Source of the DNA: an uncultured Eubacteriales bacterium
GTDB lineage: Bacteria > Bacillota > Clostridia > Oscillospirales > Oscillospiraceae
Assembly: GCA_900540635.1 (NCBI GenBank)
Contig: UQGU01000006.1
Location: 1-62,861 of the forward strand
Reading direction: 5' to 3'
DNA: 62,861 nucleotides
Each line of letters opens with the position of its first letter. Position 1 is the stretch's first letter. The notes under the pieces are model-generated. The model had not been told where the DNA came from, did not search any database, and was given only the letters and a program-made list of their open reading frames with translations. Positions 41,640-50,206 of the stretch are shown here, in pieces. Both the position numbers and the translations under genes were made by a program.

Positions 41640-42494
41640 ATGTCGATAGACGCACTACAGGAAAAAATCAGAAAGCGCAAATCGGCGCTGATTGTGGATA
41701 TGACAATTTACCCCGGGCAGCTGCCGGAACACTGGGCAGGGGAGTGCTTCGAAAATGGATACAAGCAGTATGTTCTGGCGCTATTAAAGGGCCTGAAAGG
41801 GCTCGTTCCCGGCGTCCGCTTCCGGCTCAGCGCCTTTGCGCTGCTGGGCAGCGGGATGCTGCGCATTCTGCCGGAGCTTTTGAAGGCCGCCGCTGATTTG
41901 GGCTACTATGTGCTGCTGGAGGCCCCGGAGCTCTCCTGCCGGGAAATGGCGGAGCTGTGCGCCGGAACTGCGGCTTCCTATGGCTGCGACGGTGTGCAGA
42001 TTCCCTTCTATGCGGGCAGCGATGTTTTAGAGCCCTTCCTTCCGGATTGTGAAACCGCCCGCAGGGATGTTTTTGTCACGGCCAGAACCCCAAACCGCAC
42101 GGCCCCGGAGCTGCAGGACCTGCTGACGGGCAGCCGCCTGGTCCATATGGCTGCGGCAGACCGCATCTCCCGCTACGCGGAGAACCTGACAGGGAAGTTT
42201 GGCTATGCCCGGGTGGGGGTGGCTGCCTCTGCCGGGGCACCGGAGAGCCTGAAAAATCTCCGGGGAAAATATACCAATCTTTTCCTGCTGGCAGATGGGC
42301 TGGATTATCCCAGCGCCAATCTGAAAAACGTCTCCCTGGCCTTCGACCGTCTGGGCCGCGGCGGTGCCTACTGTGCAGGAAACATGGTCACCCGGGCCTG
42401 GGCCCAGGCTGACCAGGCAGACCCCATCGAGGCCGCCCAGGCCGAGGTCCGCCGCCAGAACAAGGGCCTGCAAAGGTATGTGACGTTTTTGTAA
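41640..42494 (+). CDS. OMP decarboxylase-fold-like protein of unknown function
   Basis: 284-aa protein. The start at ATG 41640 (MSIDALQEKIRKRKSALIVDMTIYPG) follows GGGAGGATTGG. Overall length and layout recall PyrF, including the N-terminal SIDALQEKI and a C-terminal ADGLDYPSANLKNVSLAFDRLGRGG segment in place of the phosphate loop. The DxKxxD catalytic set of OMP decarboxylases is not visible, so enzymatic activity of that type is doubtful. The fold assignment is tentative. Monocistronic with a strong terminator. Confidence 0.6.
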   Translation: MSIDALQEKIRKRKSALIVDMTIYPGQLPEHWAGECFENGYKQYVLALLKGLKGLVPGVRFRLSAFALLGSGMLRILPELLKAAADLGYYVLLEAPELSCREMAELCAGTAASYGCDGVQIPFYAGSDVLEPFLPDCETARRDVFVTARTPNRTAPELQDLLTGSRLVHMAAADRISRYAENLTGKFGYARVGVAASAGAPESLKNLRGKYTNLFLLADGLDYPSANLKNVSLAFDRLGRGGAYCAGNMVTRAWAQADQADPIEAAQAEVRRQNKGLQRYVTFL

Positions 42495-42541
42495 TGGAAT
42501 GGGCCTGCCGCAAAATAGGAAAGACGTCAAAACAGAACATT

Positions 42542-42581
42542 TGTCATTGGGAACCGGTCCTTAGACTGGTTCCCAATGACA
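42542..42581 (+). terminator. Terminator after the PyrF-like gene
   Basis: Perfect 18-bp stem (42542-42559 with 42564-42581), then TTTTTATGC. Confidence 0.92.
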
Positions 42582-42613
42582 TTTTTATGCGCGCGGCATG
42601 AGAACGTTTTGTG

Positions 42614-42642
42614 CTGGACATAGGGGGAACCCGTGCTATAAT
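42614..42642 (+). promoter_or_regulatory. Promoter of the second lysR
   Basis: Extended -10 TGCTATAAT (TATAAT 42637-42642) with a weak -35 CTGGAC (42614-42619), 17-bp spacer. Leaves a leader of about 135 nt with nothing recognisable. Confidence 0.6.
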
Positions 42643-42783
42643 GGATTCGATAGATCGGCAATAGACCGTTTGAAAGCCGATACACTGCCAATGCCTGGCC
42701 GGGTGTATTTGGCGGGAGACTGGGGCTCTGACCTTAATTGGCTTTTTCAGGTATTTTGAAGAAAATCGGAAGGAGAAACAGAA

Positions 42784-43740
42784 ATGGAATTGAGACAGCT
42801 TGAATACTTTGCTGAGGTGTGTCGGGTCCGCAATTTCACGAAGGCTTCGGAGAATCTTCATGTGGCGCAGCCTGCGGTGACAAAATCCATCCAGAGGTTG
42901 GAAGAAGAGCTGGGAACACAGCTGATCGACCGCACTGTAAAGCCCCTGCGGCTGACGGAGCGGGGGGAACGGTTTTACAGAAGAGTTGAGGATATCCTGA
43001 GACGGCTGGAGGATGCGGCAGCGGAAGCGGCGGAGCAGGTAAACAGCCATAGGCCATTGTCCGTTTGTGTTTCTCCCATGTCCGGTATCCTGGTAGACGA
43101 AATGCTGCGCGAGGATGATGTTGTGGATCAGGGATTCTTTTACAATATCGTTACCCGAAGCAGTATAGAAACCTTGGACAGACTGATGCGCAGAGAGCTT
43201 GACCTTGGAATTGTAATGGAAGTGGATATCCCGCCGGAGCTGGAGTTTATCCCGCTGGAGGAGCAGCAGGCTCTGTGCCTGATGCCGCCGGATGATCCGC
43301 TGACGGAGCTGGAGGTCCTGACCTTTGCGGATTTGCGGGACGCGCGCTTTCTGGGAGATATGGACGGAGGAAAGACCGCGCTTTGCAGGTTGGTCAACCA
43401 GAGGTGCCGGGAAGCCGGCTTTACGGCGAACTGCTTTTTCAGCAAGCAGAGCTACCATCCGGATATGCAGATCGCAACGGCGCTGATCCGGCGGGGCTAC
43501 GGCATCAGCTTCATGCCGGAGCATGCGGCCAGACGGATGCAGGGGGTGGTGTGCAGGCCTGTGTCCCCGCCGCTGCGTTTTCGGCTGGGGATCGCCTATC
43601 GAAAGGACCGAACCTACCCGGTGCAGCTCCTGAAGATGGTGGAGTATATACGAAGGAAGTACCCGGAATATGTTAAAAGTGTACAAAACGGGCTGGGAAT
43701 AAATATACAAACTGTGCACAATCATAAACCAAAGGAATAG
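42784..43740 (+). CDS. LysR-family transcriptional regulator
   Basis: 318-aa LysR with the DNA-binding region MELRQLEYFAEVCRVRNFTKASENLHVAQPAVTKSIQRLEEELG. GAAGGAGAAAC precedes the ATG. Unlike most LysR genes it lies upstream of, and in the same direction as, its likely targets (SLC13 permease, hydrolase, MFS), separated by a promoter of its own. Effector unknown, perhaps the transported acid. Confidence 0.93.
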   Translation: MELRQLEYFAEVCRVRNFTKASENLHVAQPAVTKSIQRLEEELGTQLIDRTVKPLRLTERGERFYRRVEDILRRLEDAAAEAAEQVNSHRPLSVCVSPMSGILVDEMLREDDVVDQGFFYNIVTRSSIETLDRLMRRELDLGIVMEVDIPPELEFIPLEEQQALCLMPPDDPLTELEVLTFADLRDARFLGDMDGGKTALCRLVNQRCREAGFTANCFFSKQSYHPDMQIATALIRRGYGISFMPEHAARRMQGVVCRPVSPPLRFRLGIAYRKDRTYPVQLLKMVEYIRRKYPEYVKSVQNGLGINIQTVHNHKPKE

Positions 43741-43759
43741 TGGAATAAGAAACGGATAT

Positions 43760-43788
43760 TTCACAAGCGAAAAAAACAGAGGTACAAT
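43760..43788 (+). promoter_or_regulatory. Promoter of the SLC13-hydrolase-MFS operon
   Basis: TTCACA (43760-43765), 17-bp spacer, TACAAT (43783-43788). Start near 43795, leader about 40 nt. Confidence 0.65.
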
Positions 43789-43835
43789 GGGGACACAAAG
43801 AGCCGAGAGCTCTGAAAAAAGAAGGAGGATATCCT

Positions 43836-45113
43836 ATGTCACCATTGGCAATGACCCTGTTAATTTTGCTGGTCGTGTTTGTTGCGCTTCTCAGCGGCAA
43901 GTTCGGCTATGGCGTGGTGGGCGGCGGCGTAATTGTCGCGCTGATCCTGCTGAACATCCTTACGCCGGCCGAGGCACTGTCCGGACTGGCCAACACAAAC
44001 GTAGTCATCATGTTCGCTATGACGATCATCAGTGCGGGCCTGATGAAAACAAGACTGATCGAGCACGCCATCGGTCTGGTCAATAAGATCGGAAAAACCG
44101 AGGCGGCACTGATCGCGGGATTTGGCCTGATTGCCGGTTTTATGGCTCAGTTCATGAACGCATTCCTGGCGGTTGCCTGCCTGCTGCCCCTGATCGGCGG
44201 CACCTGCAAGGAGCTGAGGATACCCAAGACGAAGGTCATCTATCCGGTTATGATCATCGCGCTGACCTTTATCTTCTGGCTGCCCATCGGCCCGGGCGCG
44301 GCGACCTACGCGCAGATGAACGGCTATCTGGAGAGCTATGGCAGCGAGTTCACCTTCGGAATTTTTGACATGACACTTGTCCGGCTGCCCGGCGTGATTC
44401 TGACAACACTGTTCTGCATTTTTATTCTGCCGAAGCTTTGTCCTGCAACTTCCACATTGGAGACGAAGGAAGACCTGGGCAGAGAGGTCCAGAAGGGAAA
44501 ATTGGTAGCTTGGAAAGAGATTGCCGCCTACATTATCGCCGGCGGAACGGTTTTGCTGATGATTTTCGCCTCTTCTCTGAAGCTTCAGACTTTCCTGATC
44601 GCTTCCGGCGGCGCTCTGCTGATGGCCCTGCTGGGGATCCTGTCCGAGCGTGAGGCCTTCGCTTCCGAAAACTGGGGTATGCTGTTCCTGTTTGCGGGTA
44701 TCCTGCCTCTGGCAACCGCACTGACCAAAACCGGTGCCAGCGATGTGATCGCGGATGCCATTATTGCCATTATCGGCGGCAGCACGAATCCTTGGGTGAT
44801 CTCCATTGTGTTCACGCTGGTGTGCTTTGTTGCAACGCAATTCCTGTCCAATACGGCGTGCGTGCAGGTATTTACGCCGCTGGCCCTGATGGTCTGCGTG
44901 CGGCTGAATATGAATCCTGTGGGCATTATGGGCTGCGTGAACATTGCCTGCACGGCTTCCTATCTGACGCCCATGGCGAACCCCGGGATCCCGCTGTGCA
45001 TGGACGCGGGCGGATACAGCCTGAAGGATTGCGTGAAGATCGGAATTCTTCCGGGCCTTTTGATTTGCGCGGTGGGCGTTGTGTGGTGCGCCCTGTTCTT
45101 CCCGCCTTACTGA
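43836..45113 (+). CDS. SLC13/DASS-type anion permease
   Basis: 425-aa membrane protein with about eleven spans, a likely symporter for dicarboxylates or related anions. MTIISAGLMKTRLIEHAIGLV and, in the second half, FLSNTACVQVFTPLALMVCVRLN and NIACTASYLTPMANPG correspond to the paired SNT/TP substrate motifs of the family. GAAGGAGG precedes the ATG. First gene of a three-gene operon with a hydrolase and an MFS transporter. Substrate not known. Confidence 0.9.
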   Translation: MSPLAMTLLILLVVFVALLSGKFGYGVVGGGVIVALILLNILTPAEALSGLANTNVVIMFAMTIISAGLMKTRLIEHAIGLVNKIGKTEAALIAGFGLIAGFMAQFMNAFLAVACLLPLIGGTCKELRIPKTKVIYPVMIIALTFIFWLPIGPGAATYAQMNGYLESYGSEFTFGIFDMTLVRLPGVILTTLFCIFILPKLCPATSTLETKEDLGREVQKGKLVAWKEIAAYIIAGGTVLLMIFASSLKLQTFLIASGGALLMALLGILSEREAFASENWGMLFLFAGILPLATALTKTGASDVIADAIIAIIGGSTNPWVISIVFTLVCFVATQFLSNTACVQVFTPLALMVCVRLNMNPVGIMGCVNIACTASYLTPMANPGIPLCMDAGGYSLKDCVKIGILPGLLICAVGVVWCALFFPPY

Positions 45114-45134
45114 TGAAAGAGGAGCGTTTATATT

Positions 45135-46865
45135 ATGGAGACATTGACAATTCGTCACTTCCCGGAGGAGATGGAGCAGCTCCCCGTAGACCCGGAAAAT
45201 CTGAATCGGGTGCTGCTCAGCGGCCTGTTCGAGGAAAAGGCCAAAACGGCGGAGGGAGAGCGCCCCTTCTATACCTTCATCCCGGAAAACCTTGAGTATG
45301 ACCAGCAGTGCCTGGTGATCGCGCCGCCCGCACAGGCGGATATCCCGGAATTTCTGGAGTCTTCCGGTCTGCGGCAGTTTGCGGAAGAAAAACAGCTGTT
45401 CCTGTTTTTCCTGAAAGCGGAAGACGGGAAATGGGATCTGAGCGGCAAGGATGCCGCCTATATGAACGCGGTCTATGTGGCGGCTCAGGCAAGAGACCAC
45501 TATATTACCATGCAGGACAATTTCTACGCGCTGGGCTTCGGAAATGGCGCGGATGTGGCCCACCAGGCGGTCATGACCTCCAGCAGCGAATGGAGCGGAC
45601 TGCTGACGGTAGGCGATCTCAGCGTGGATCTGTCCCGGAAGGTGCTGGAGGCCGAGAAGGCGGGGCTGGGCGAAAACGGAGAGCTGCAGATCGCGGCAGA
45701 GCGATCCCAGGTGCCGGTCTGGATGGGCGTTGCGAGGCTTGAAGGCAGCAATGCCGGTACGGCGGCATACTGGAGAGAGCAGAATCACAGCCAGGAGGCC
45801 CCGCTGTCCGGAGACGGCGCCGACTATATCTGGATGCCGCCCTATGTGCACGAGCTATGCGATGTCAACGAGGAGACCATTGCCCAGGTCCGTGTGACAG
45901 AGGGGCAGGCGGCATTGACAAAGGCGTTCCTGGAGAAGGCATGGAGCTATATTGGACTTGCCCGTCGGCACAGAGGACAGGGAAAGAAAAATCTGCGCTA
46001 CTACAAGGAGCCGGTGGCGCTTGGAGGCAGTCGGCATACCATGGAGCTGGATGGTTTCCGGCGGACGTGGTATGAGTATGTGCCGCCCTGCTGCACGCCG
46101 GATCAGGCGTGGCCGGTGGTGGTGCTGATGCACGGCCGGGGTGGAACGGCGGAAACCTTCTTTGATATCAGCAATGTCTATCAGGTTGCCAACGCCCGGC
46201 GATTTATTGCGGTGGTGCCCCAGGCCAGCGTACACCAGCAGAAAAAGAAGGGCCTGCGCAACGTGCTGCTTTGGGAGGGACAACTGGACGGCCAGGGCAT
46301 CGATGACGTGAAATTCATCCGAAAGATACTGGAAGACCTCCAGAGCCGCGTTCAGGTAGACAGGCACAGGATCTATGCCTGCGGCCAGAGCAGCGGCGGT
46401 ATGATGACCGACACGCTGGGACAGTATGCCAGTGACCTGTTTGCGGCCTGCGTGGCCTGGTCCGGCCTGAATTGCCCGCCCATGGAGTATCTGCACCGGC
46501 AGCGCCTGCCTTATAAGATGCCGACCGTGATCCTCTATGGTGATCAGGATAATCTCTTTGGCGGCAACGACCGGGTGCCGGGGCTTCCCTTCCCGGTGTC
46601 TACTGCCTTTGTTCCTGTGGTGGAGGAGCGCTTCGCGAGAGAAGGCCTGGATAAAAACAATGTAGATACCTGGCAGACGTATCCTATTACCTGGTATTCC
46701 TATCCCAACAAGCAGGGCATCCCCATGTTCGTCGCAGGCGTGGTGGATCACATGGTCCATGCCAATTACCCGGCGGAAAGCTGGATCAGCTACGATCAGT
46801 ATATGGCCAAATTTACCCGGGGAGATAACGGGGAGCTGTATTACTGCGGAAAGCTTGTGGAATAA
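45135..46865 (+). CDS. Tandem alpha/beta-hydrolase (esterase/PHB depolymerase-like)
   Basis: 576-aa cytoplasmic protein with no signal peptide. The C-terminal half is an alpha/beta-hydrolase of the feruloyl esterase/PHB depolymerase type: VVVLMHGRGGTAETF (oxyanion region), nucleophile serine in GQSSGGMM, ILYGDQDN and catalytic histidine in VDHMVH. The N-terminal half has the same strand order, but its elbow reads GFGNGADVAHQ with no serine, so it looks inactive. Coupled with an acid permease upstream and an MFS carrier 9 bp downstream, it may cleave an imported ester. Confidence 0.85.
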   Translation: METLTIRHFPEEMEQLPVDPENLNRVLLSGLFEEKAKTAEGERPFYTFIPENLEYDQQCLVIAPPAQADIPEFLESSGLRQFAEEKQLFLFFLKAEDGKWDLSGKDAAYMNAVYVAAQARDHYITMQDNFYALGFGNGADVAHQAVMTSSSEWSGLLTVGDLSVDLSRKVLEAEKAGLGENGELQIAAERSQVPVWMGVARLEGSNAGTAAYWREQNHSQEAPLSGDGADYIWMPPYVHELCDVNEETIAQVRVTEGQAALTKAFLEKAWSYIGLARRHRGQGKKNLRYYKEPVALGGSRHTMELDGFRRTWYEYVPPCCTPDQAWPVVVLMHGRGGTAETFFDISNVYQVANARRFIAVVPQASVHQQKKKGLRNVLLWEGQLDGQGIDDVKFIRKILEDLQSRVQVDRHRIYACGQSSGGMMTDTLGQYASDLFAACVAWSGLNCPPMEYLHRQRLPYKMPTVILYGDQDNLFGGNDRVPGLPFPVSTAFVPVVEERFAREGLDKNNVDTWQTYPITWYSYPNKQGIPMFVAGVVDHMVHANYPAESWISYDQYMAKFTRGDNGELYYCGKLVE

Positions 46866-46874
46866 ATCGGGAAA

Positions 46875-48134
46875 ATGGCTGTACGTTTGAGAAAGCCGGG
46901 CCGCGTGGAGCCGGGGAACGGGACGCTGATAAAGTATGGGAAACGGCAGTGGAAGGCACTGATCGGAGCCTGTCTGCTGCAGTGCGCAATGCTTGGGATC
47001 CTGGTGAACTGCACAGGCGTGTTTTTGGCGCAGCTCCGTATGGAAAACGGAATCCCGATGACGGAGATCTCGGCATACAACACATTGAAGGGCATAGTCG
47101 GTGCATTGCTTTCGGCATTGGTGACTGGGCTATTCTTTAAAAGAAATCAGAAATACGCGCTGATCATCAATCAGACTGTGATGTGTATAGGATATCTGCT
47201 GATGGTGTTTCAGCCGTACGGGATGGCCTGGTATATATCCGCCGCTGTGGTGGGCGTATCCGGCTGCCTGGGGGTCGTGGCCGTTCCGAGTATGTTAAGC
47301 CGTGTTTTCCCGCAGAGATCCGGAACGCCTACGGGCATCGCCATGGCCTTTAGCGGCATCGGGGGTGCGGTGTTCAATCCCTTGACCGCCCGGCTGATCG
47401 CGGCAGCCGGGCTGCGGCGGGCAATGGCTATTCTGTGCCTGGTCGACCTGCTGTTTACATTGGTTGGAGCTTTGCTGCTGTTCCCGGGAGGAAAAAAGGA
47501 TACTGCCGAAACCGTACGGACGGTCAAATGGGAAAGAAAAGGCACGTTTGCCTGGAAGCGCTGCATTCCGGTTGCAATGGTCTTTGTCTGCGGCAGCCTG
47601 GGTTTCCAGATGGCGATGAATCTGAGCATTTTTGCCCAGAGCAAGGGCTACCCCTTATCGACAGGCGCCAGCTTGACTATGGCGTTGATGCTGGGCAATG
47701 TGGCGGGGAAGTTTCTCTACGGATTCCTGTGTGATCGGATCGGTGTGTGGAAGACGACGGCCTTGGGATTGGGCTGCGTGGCTGCCGGAACGCTGATATT
47801 CCTGCTGTTCGGACAGAATCTGGGGCCGCTTTATTTCGCGGCGCTGCTGTTTGGCAGTATTTATTCGCTGTCGACCATATCCGTGTCCAGATGCTGTATG
47901 GAGGCCTACGGAGAGGAAACCTATTCACACTACATCGGGCTTCATAACGGACTCAATCAGGCGGTCATGGCAATTGCTTCCATGATGACGGGCGTGATCG
48001 TCGACAGGACCGGAAGCTTTTCACTGGTGCTGCTTTCGGTACTGGCGGGAACGATGCTGTCACTGGCAGGCGTTTGGATATTGCGGAGGATCGGGAACGG
48101 AAAGACGGTGATCCCAACAGAGCGGCCAATGTGA
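46875..48134 (+). CDS. MFS transporter
   Basis: 419-aa major facilitator with twelve predicted spans. GKFLYGFLCDRIGVWKTT is the conserved loop 8-9 copy of the MFS motif. The general pattern resembles oxalate/formate antiporter-type (OFA) carriers. The N-terminal 25 residues are basic and soluble. Third gene of the operon, followed by a strong terminator. Substrate not known. Confidence 0.88.
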   Translation: MAVRLRKPGRVEPGNGTLIKYGKRQWKALIGACLLQCAMLGILVNCTGVFLAQLRMENGIPMTEISAYNTLKGIVGALLSALVTGLFFKRNQKYALIINQTVMCIGYLLMVFQPYGMAWYISAAVVGVSGCLGVVAVPSMLSRVFPQRSGTPTGIAMAFSGIGGAVFNPLTARLIAAAGLRRAMAILCLVDLLFTLVGALLLFPGGKKDTAETVRTVKWERKGTFAWKRCIPVAMVFVCGSLGFQMAMNLSIFAQSKGYPLSTGASLTMALMLGNVAGKFLYGFLCDRIGVWKTTALGLGCVAAGTLIFLLFGQNLGPLYFAALLFGSIYSLSTISVSRCCMEAYGEETYSHYIGLHNGLNQAVMAIASMMTGVIVDRTGSFSLVLLSVLAGTMLSLAGVWILRRIGNGKTVIPTERPM

Positions 48135-48173
48135 TGAACTGAGAGCGTAAGTATATTCATAGCGTAAATGCGT

Positions 48174-48209
48174 AAGAGGCATTGCCCGCAATTCTGGGCA
48201 ATGCCTCTT
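48174..48209 (+). terminator. Terminator of the SLC13-hydrolase-MFS operon
   Basis: Perfect 14-bp stem (48174-48187 with 48196-48209), then TTTGCG. Lies about 40 bp past the MFS stop codon. Confidence 0.82.
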
Positions 48210-48293
48210 TTGCGAGTACCTTTCAATACGCAAAAATCCCTTCAAAAGCGCATCCGGCGGGAAAAACCGGGAGAAATTCTTTCCGATTTGCGA

Positions 48294-49559
48294 TTAAAGG
48301 ATATAGTCCGTTATGCAGTCGTACCAGTGTACATAGGTGGTGCCGTTGACGAGCAGGCGGTCATTGTTGGGCAGCTGCTTGGTCCAGGGTGCGCCATAGC
48401 GGTCCAAGGCCCAGTCGTCCCGATTGAACCTGCGCCACAGGATTGTCCTGCCGCTTCGGTCCAAAAACTGCTCTGTAATGACATCGCAGCCGGGGCGCTC
48501 AATGTCCATGACGCATACGGTCTCATAGGCCTTGCCGCCAATGGTGAGTGTGTATCTTCCGACAATGTCCAGAAGAAAGTCTGCATTTTGCGTGGTTACG
48601 ACGGCACCTTCCCGCCGGATGGTGCCCTTCTGGGCCATAGCGATCTCCTTGCCGCAATTGTCGGCACCGTATCCCCAGTTCAGCATGAATTCTGGGCCAT
48701 CCAAAAAGGTGATATAATTGCGTACGCCTTCCTCTGTCCTGGCCACTGCGAGATAGCGGCAGTGGGTGTCTGTGAGCTGAGCCACAAAGCTTCTGCGGAT
48801 GCTGTCCTGTTTGCCGAAGCGCGGGTCCTCCTCTGCGGTCAGCTCTACGCCCTCAATGCCGTGCACTCTGGCTTTCCCGGTGACCTGCAGGTGATATAGA
48901 TTGCTGCATTTCCGGGATGGAATATCATACATACCCCAGGAGCATTTTTCGCCCAATCTGGGAATCAGGAACCACCCTGCCAGTTCCTCCCAACGGAGAG
49001 CAAAAGGCGGTTCTGCGCTGGCAGCAATGGTATATTCGGGGAGAAAATCGGGAAATTTTTTCATGGATGCTGCTCCTTCCTTTGCCGTGAAAATATATGG
49101 ATATTGCTTTTTGAAATTCTGTTTCGCTGTGAAAAGTCTGCTTTTCACAGTTCCAATGGGGATTCCCAGCTTTTTCGCAATCTCCTCCTGAGTCAGCTCC
49201 TCCCAAAAGAAGAAATGCAGAATTTGCCTGTCCTTTTCCCTAAGTGTGTCGAAGGTTTCCCGGACGGGAGCTGAATCGGATGCGCCATAGCGGCTGTCTG
49301 CCGATTCCGCAAGAGCCTCGAAGGAGGTTTCCTGCCGAAGGGCTTTTTGCCGAAAATAGTCGGTGCATTTGTTCCGGGCAATGCTGAGAACCCATGCCTT
49401 GAAAGCGTCCGGATTCCGGAGCTGTGAAAATTTCTGATAGGCTGTCAGATAGGTTTCCTGCAGGATGTCCTCGGCATCTGCCGGGCTGTCGATCCGAAAG
49501 CGTACAAACCGCTCAATGCTGACCTGTTCCTGCGCCAAAAGTGCTTCAAACAATTCCAT
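48294..49559 (-). CDS. ECF sigma factor with long C-terminal extension
   Basis: 421-aa protein. Residues 1 to about 165 are an ECF sigma factor: region 2 (DAEDILQETYLTAYQKFSQLRNPDAFKAWVLSIARNKCTDYFR) and region 4 (ELTQEEIAKKLGIPIGTVKSRLFTAKQNFKKQYP). The remaining 255 residues have no membrane span and are beta-rich with many Trp, Tyr and Cys (WEELAGWFLIPRLGEKCSWGMYD, RKCSNLYHLQVTGKARVHGIEGVEL). They may sense a ligand in the cytoplasm in place of an anti-sigma factor. No anti-sigma gene adjoins. AGGAGGTG precedes the ATG. Confidence 0.87.
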   Translation of the reverse strand: MELFEALLAQEQVSIERFVRFRIDSPADAEDILQETYLTAYQKFSQLRNPDAFKAWVLSIARNKCTDYFRQKALRQETSFEALAESADSRYGASDSAPVRETFDTLREKDRQILHFFFWEELTQEEIAKKLGIPIGTVKSRLFTAKQNFKKQYPYIFTAKEGAASMKKFPDFLPEYTIAASAEPPFALRWEELAGWFLIPRLGEKCSWGMYDIPSRKCSNLYHLQVTGKARVHGIEGVELTAEEDPRFGKQDSIRRSFVAQLTDTHCRYLAVARTEEGVRNYITFLDGPEFMLNWGYGADNCGKEIAMAQKGTIRREGAVVTTQNADFLLDIVGRYTLTIGGKAYETVCVMDIERPGCDVITEQFLDRSGRTILWRRFNRDDWALDRYGAPWTKQLPNNDRLLVNGTTYVHWYDCITDYIL

Positions 49560-49649
49560 GTATTCACCTCCTGTTTTTGAAATAGAAAACCGGTTTCACT
49601 TATATAGACGGCGGCAAAGGCAAAAAGGTTCATGAAGGGCGAAAAATAA

Positions 49650-49672
49650 CCCGGCTCTGAAGCAGAGCCGGG
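49650..49672 (-). terminator. Terminator of the small membrane gene
   Basis: 10-bp stem (49650-49659 with 49663-49672), followed on the minus strand by TTATTTTTC. Confidence 0.8.
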
Positions 49673-49685
49673 CAAAAATTTTCCG

Positions 49686-49979
49686 TCAAACAATGGGCGG
49701 GCAGGGATACTTGAGCAGAAGGGAGACGATCAGGCACAGGAAAATCCCTATGAAGCCTGTCACCATCCAGAAGCTTCTTCTGCGCAGCAGTTCCCCCGTG
49801 ATAAACAGCCAGCCAACGGACAGAATGGAGGCCAGGATCGACAGGGTAGCCGTAATGACACGGAGCACATTCAGCCCCTTGGAGGAGAAAATCAAAAACA
49901 GTATAAAAACGAGAGCATCTCCCAAAAGAACTTCCGTCATCAATTTTTCCAACGCACGATACCGATTTTTCTTGGCCAC
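49686..49979 (-). CDS. Small membrane protein of unknown function (GTG start)
   Basis: 97-aa protein with three hydrophobic segments. The start is placed at GTG 49979 (AKKNRYRALEKLMTEVLLGD follows), eight bases after GGAGGG. A cytoplasmic basic N-terminus precedes the first span. I do not recognise a family. Monocistronic, terminated at 49650-49672. Confidence 0.7.
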   Translation of the reverse strand: MAKKNRYRALEKLMTEVLLGDALVFILFLIFSSKGLNVLRVITATLSILASILSVGWLFITGELLRRRSFWMVTGFIGIFLCLIVSLLLKYPCPPIV

Positions 49980-50079
49980 GAACCATCCCTCCAACGGACA
50001 TTTTCTAGAGGTATCTTATCACACTCTGTCGTAAATTGCAATCGTTTTGATACAATTTGTATATTTTTTTATTTATGCC

Positions 50080-50108
50080 TTGCGCAGTGGATGAAGGAAT
50101 GGTATAAT
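50080..50108 (+). promoter_or_regulatory. Promoter of the scpA operon
   Basis: TTGCGC (50080-50085), 17-bp spacer, TATAAT (50103-50108). Start near 50115, leader of about 90 nt. Confidence 0.75.
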
Positions 50109-50206
50109 ACCCCTAAAGTATACTATTTTGTTTGAAACAGCCTGGAAAGCCTCTGCGTGCGTTCCTTTTCCGGGGAAAGGCTGTTTGAAGGAAGAGGAAT
50201 CGAAGT

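Noticed and set aside
43860..45851. 663-codon open frame on the minus strand opposite the SLC13 and hydrolase genes
   Set aside because: It is a shadow frame caused by the codon bias of the real plus-strand genes. It has no SD, and the product is low-complexity Gln/Arg/His-rich with no family features.
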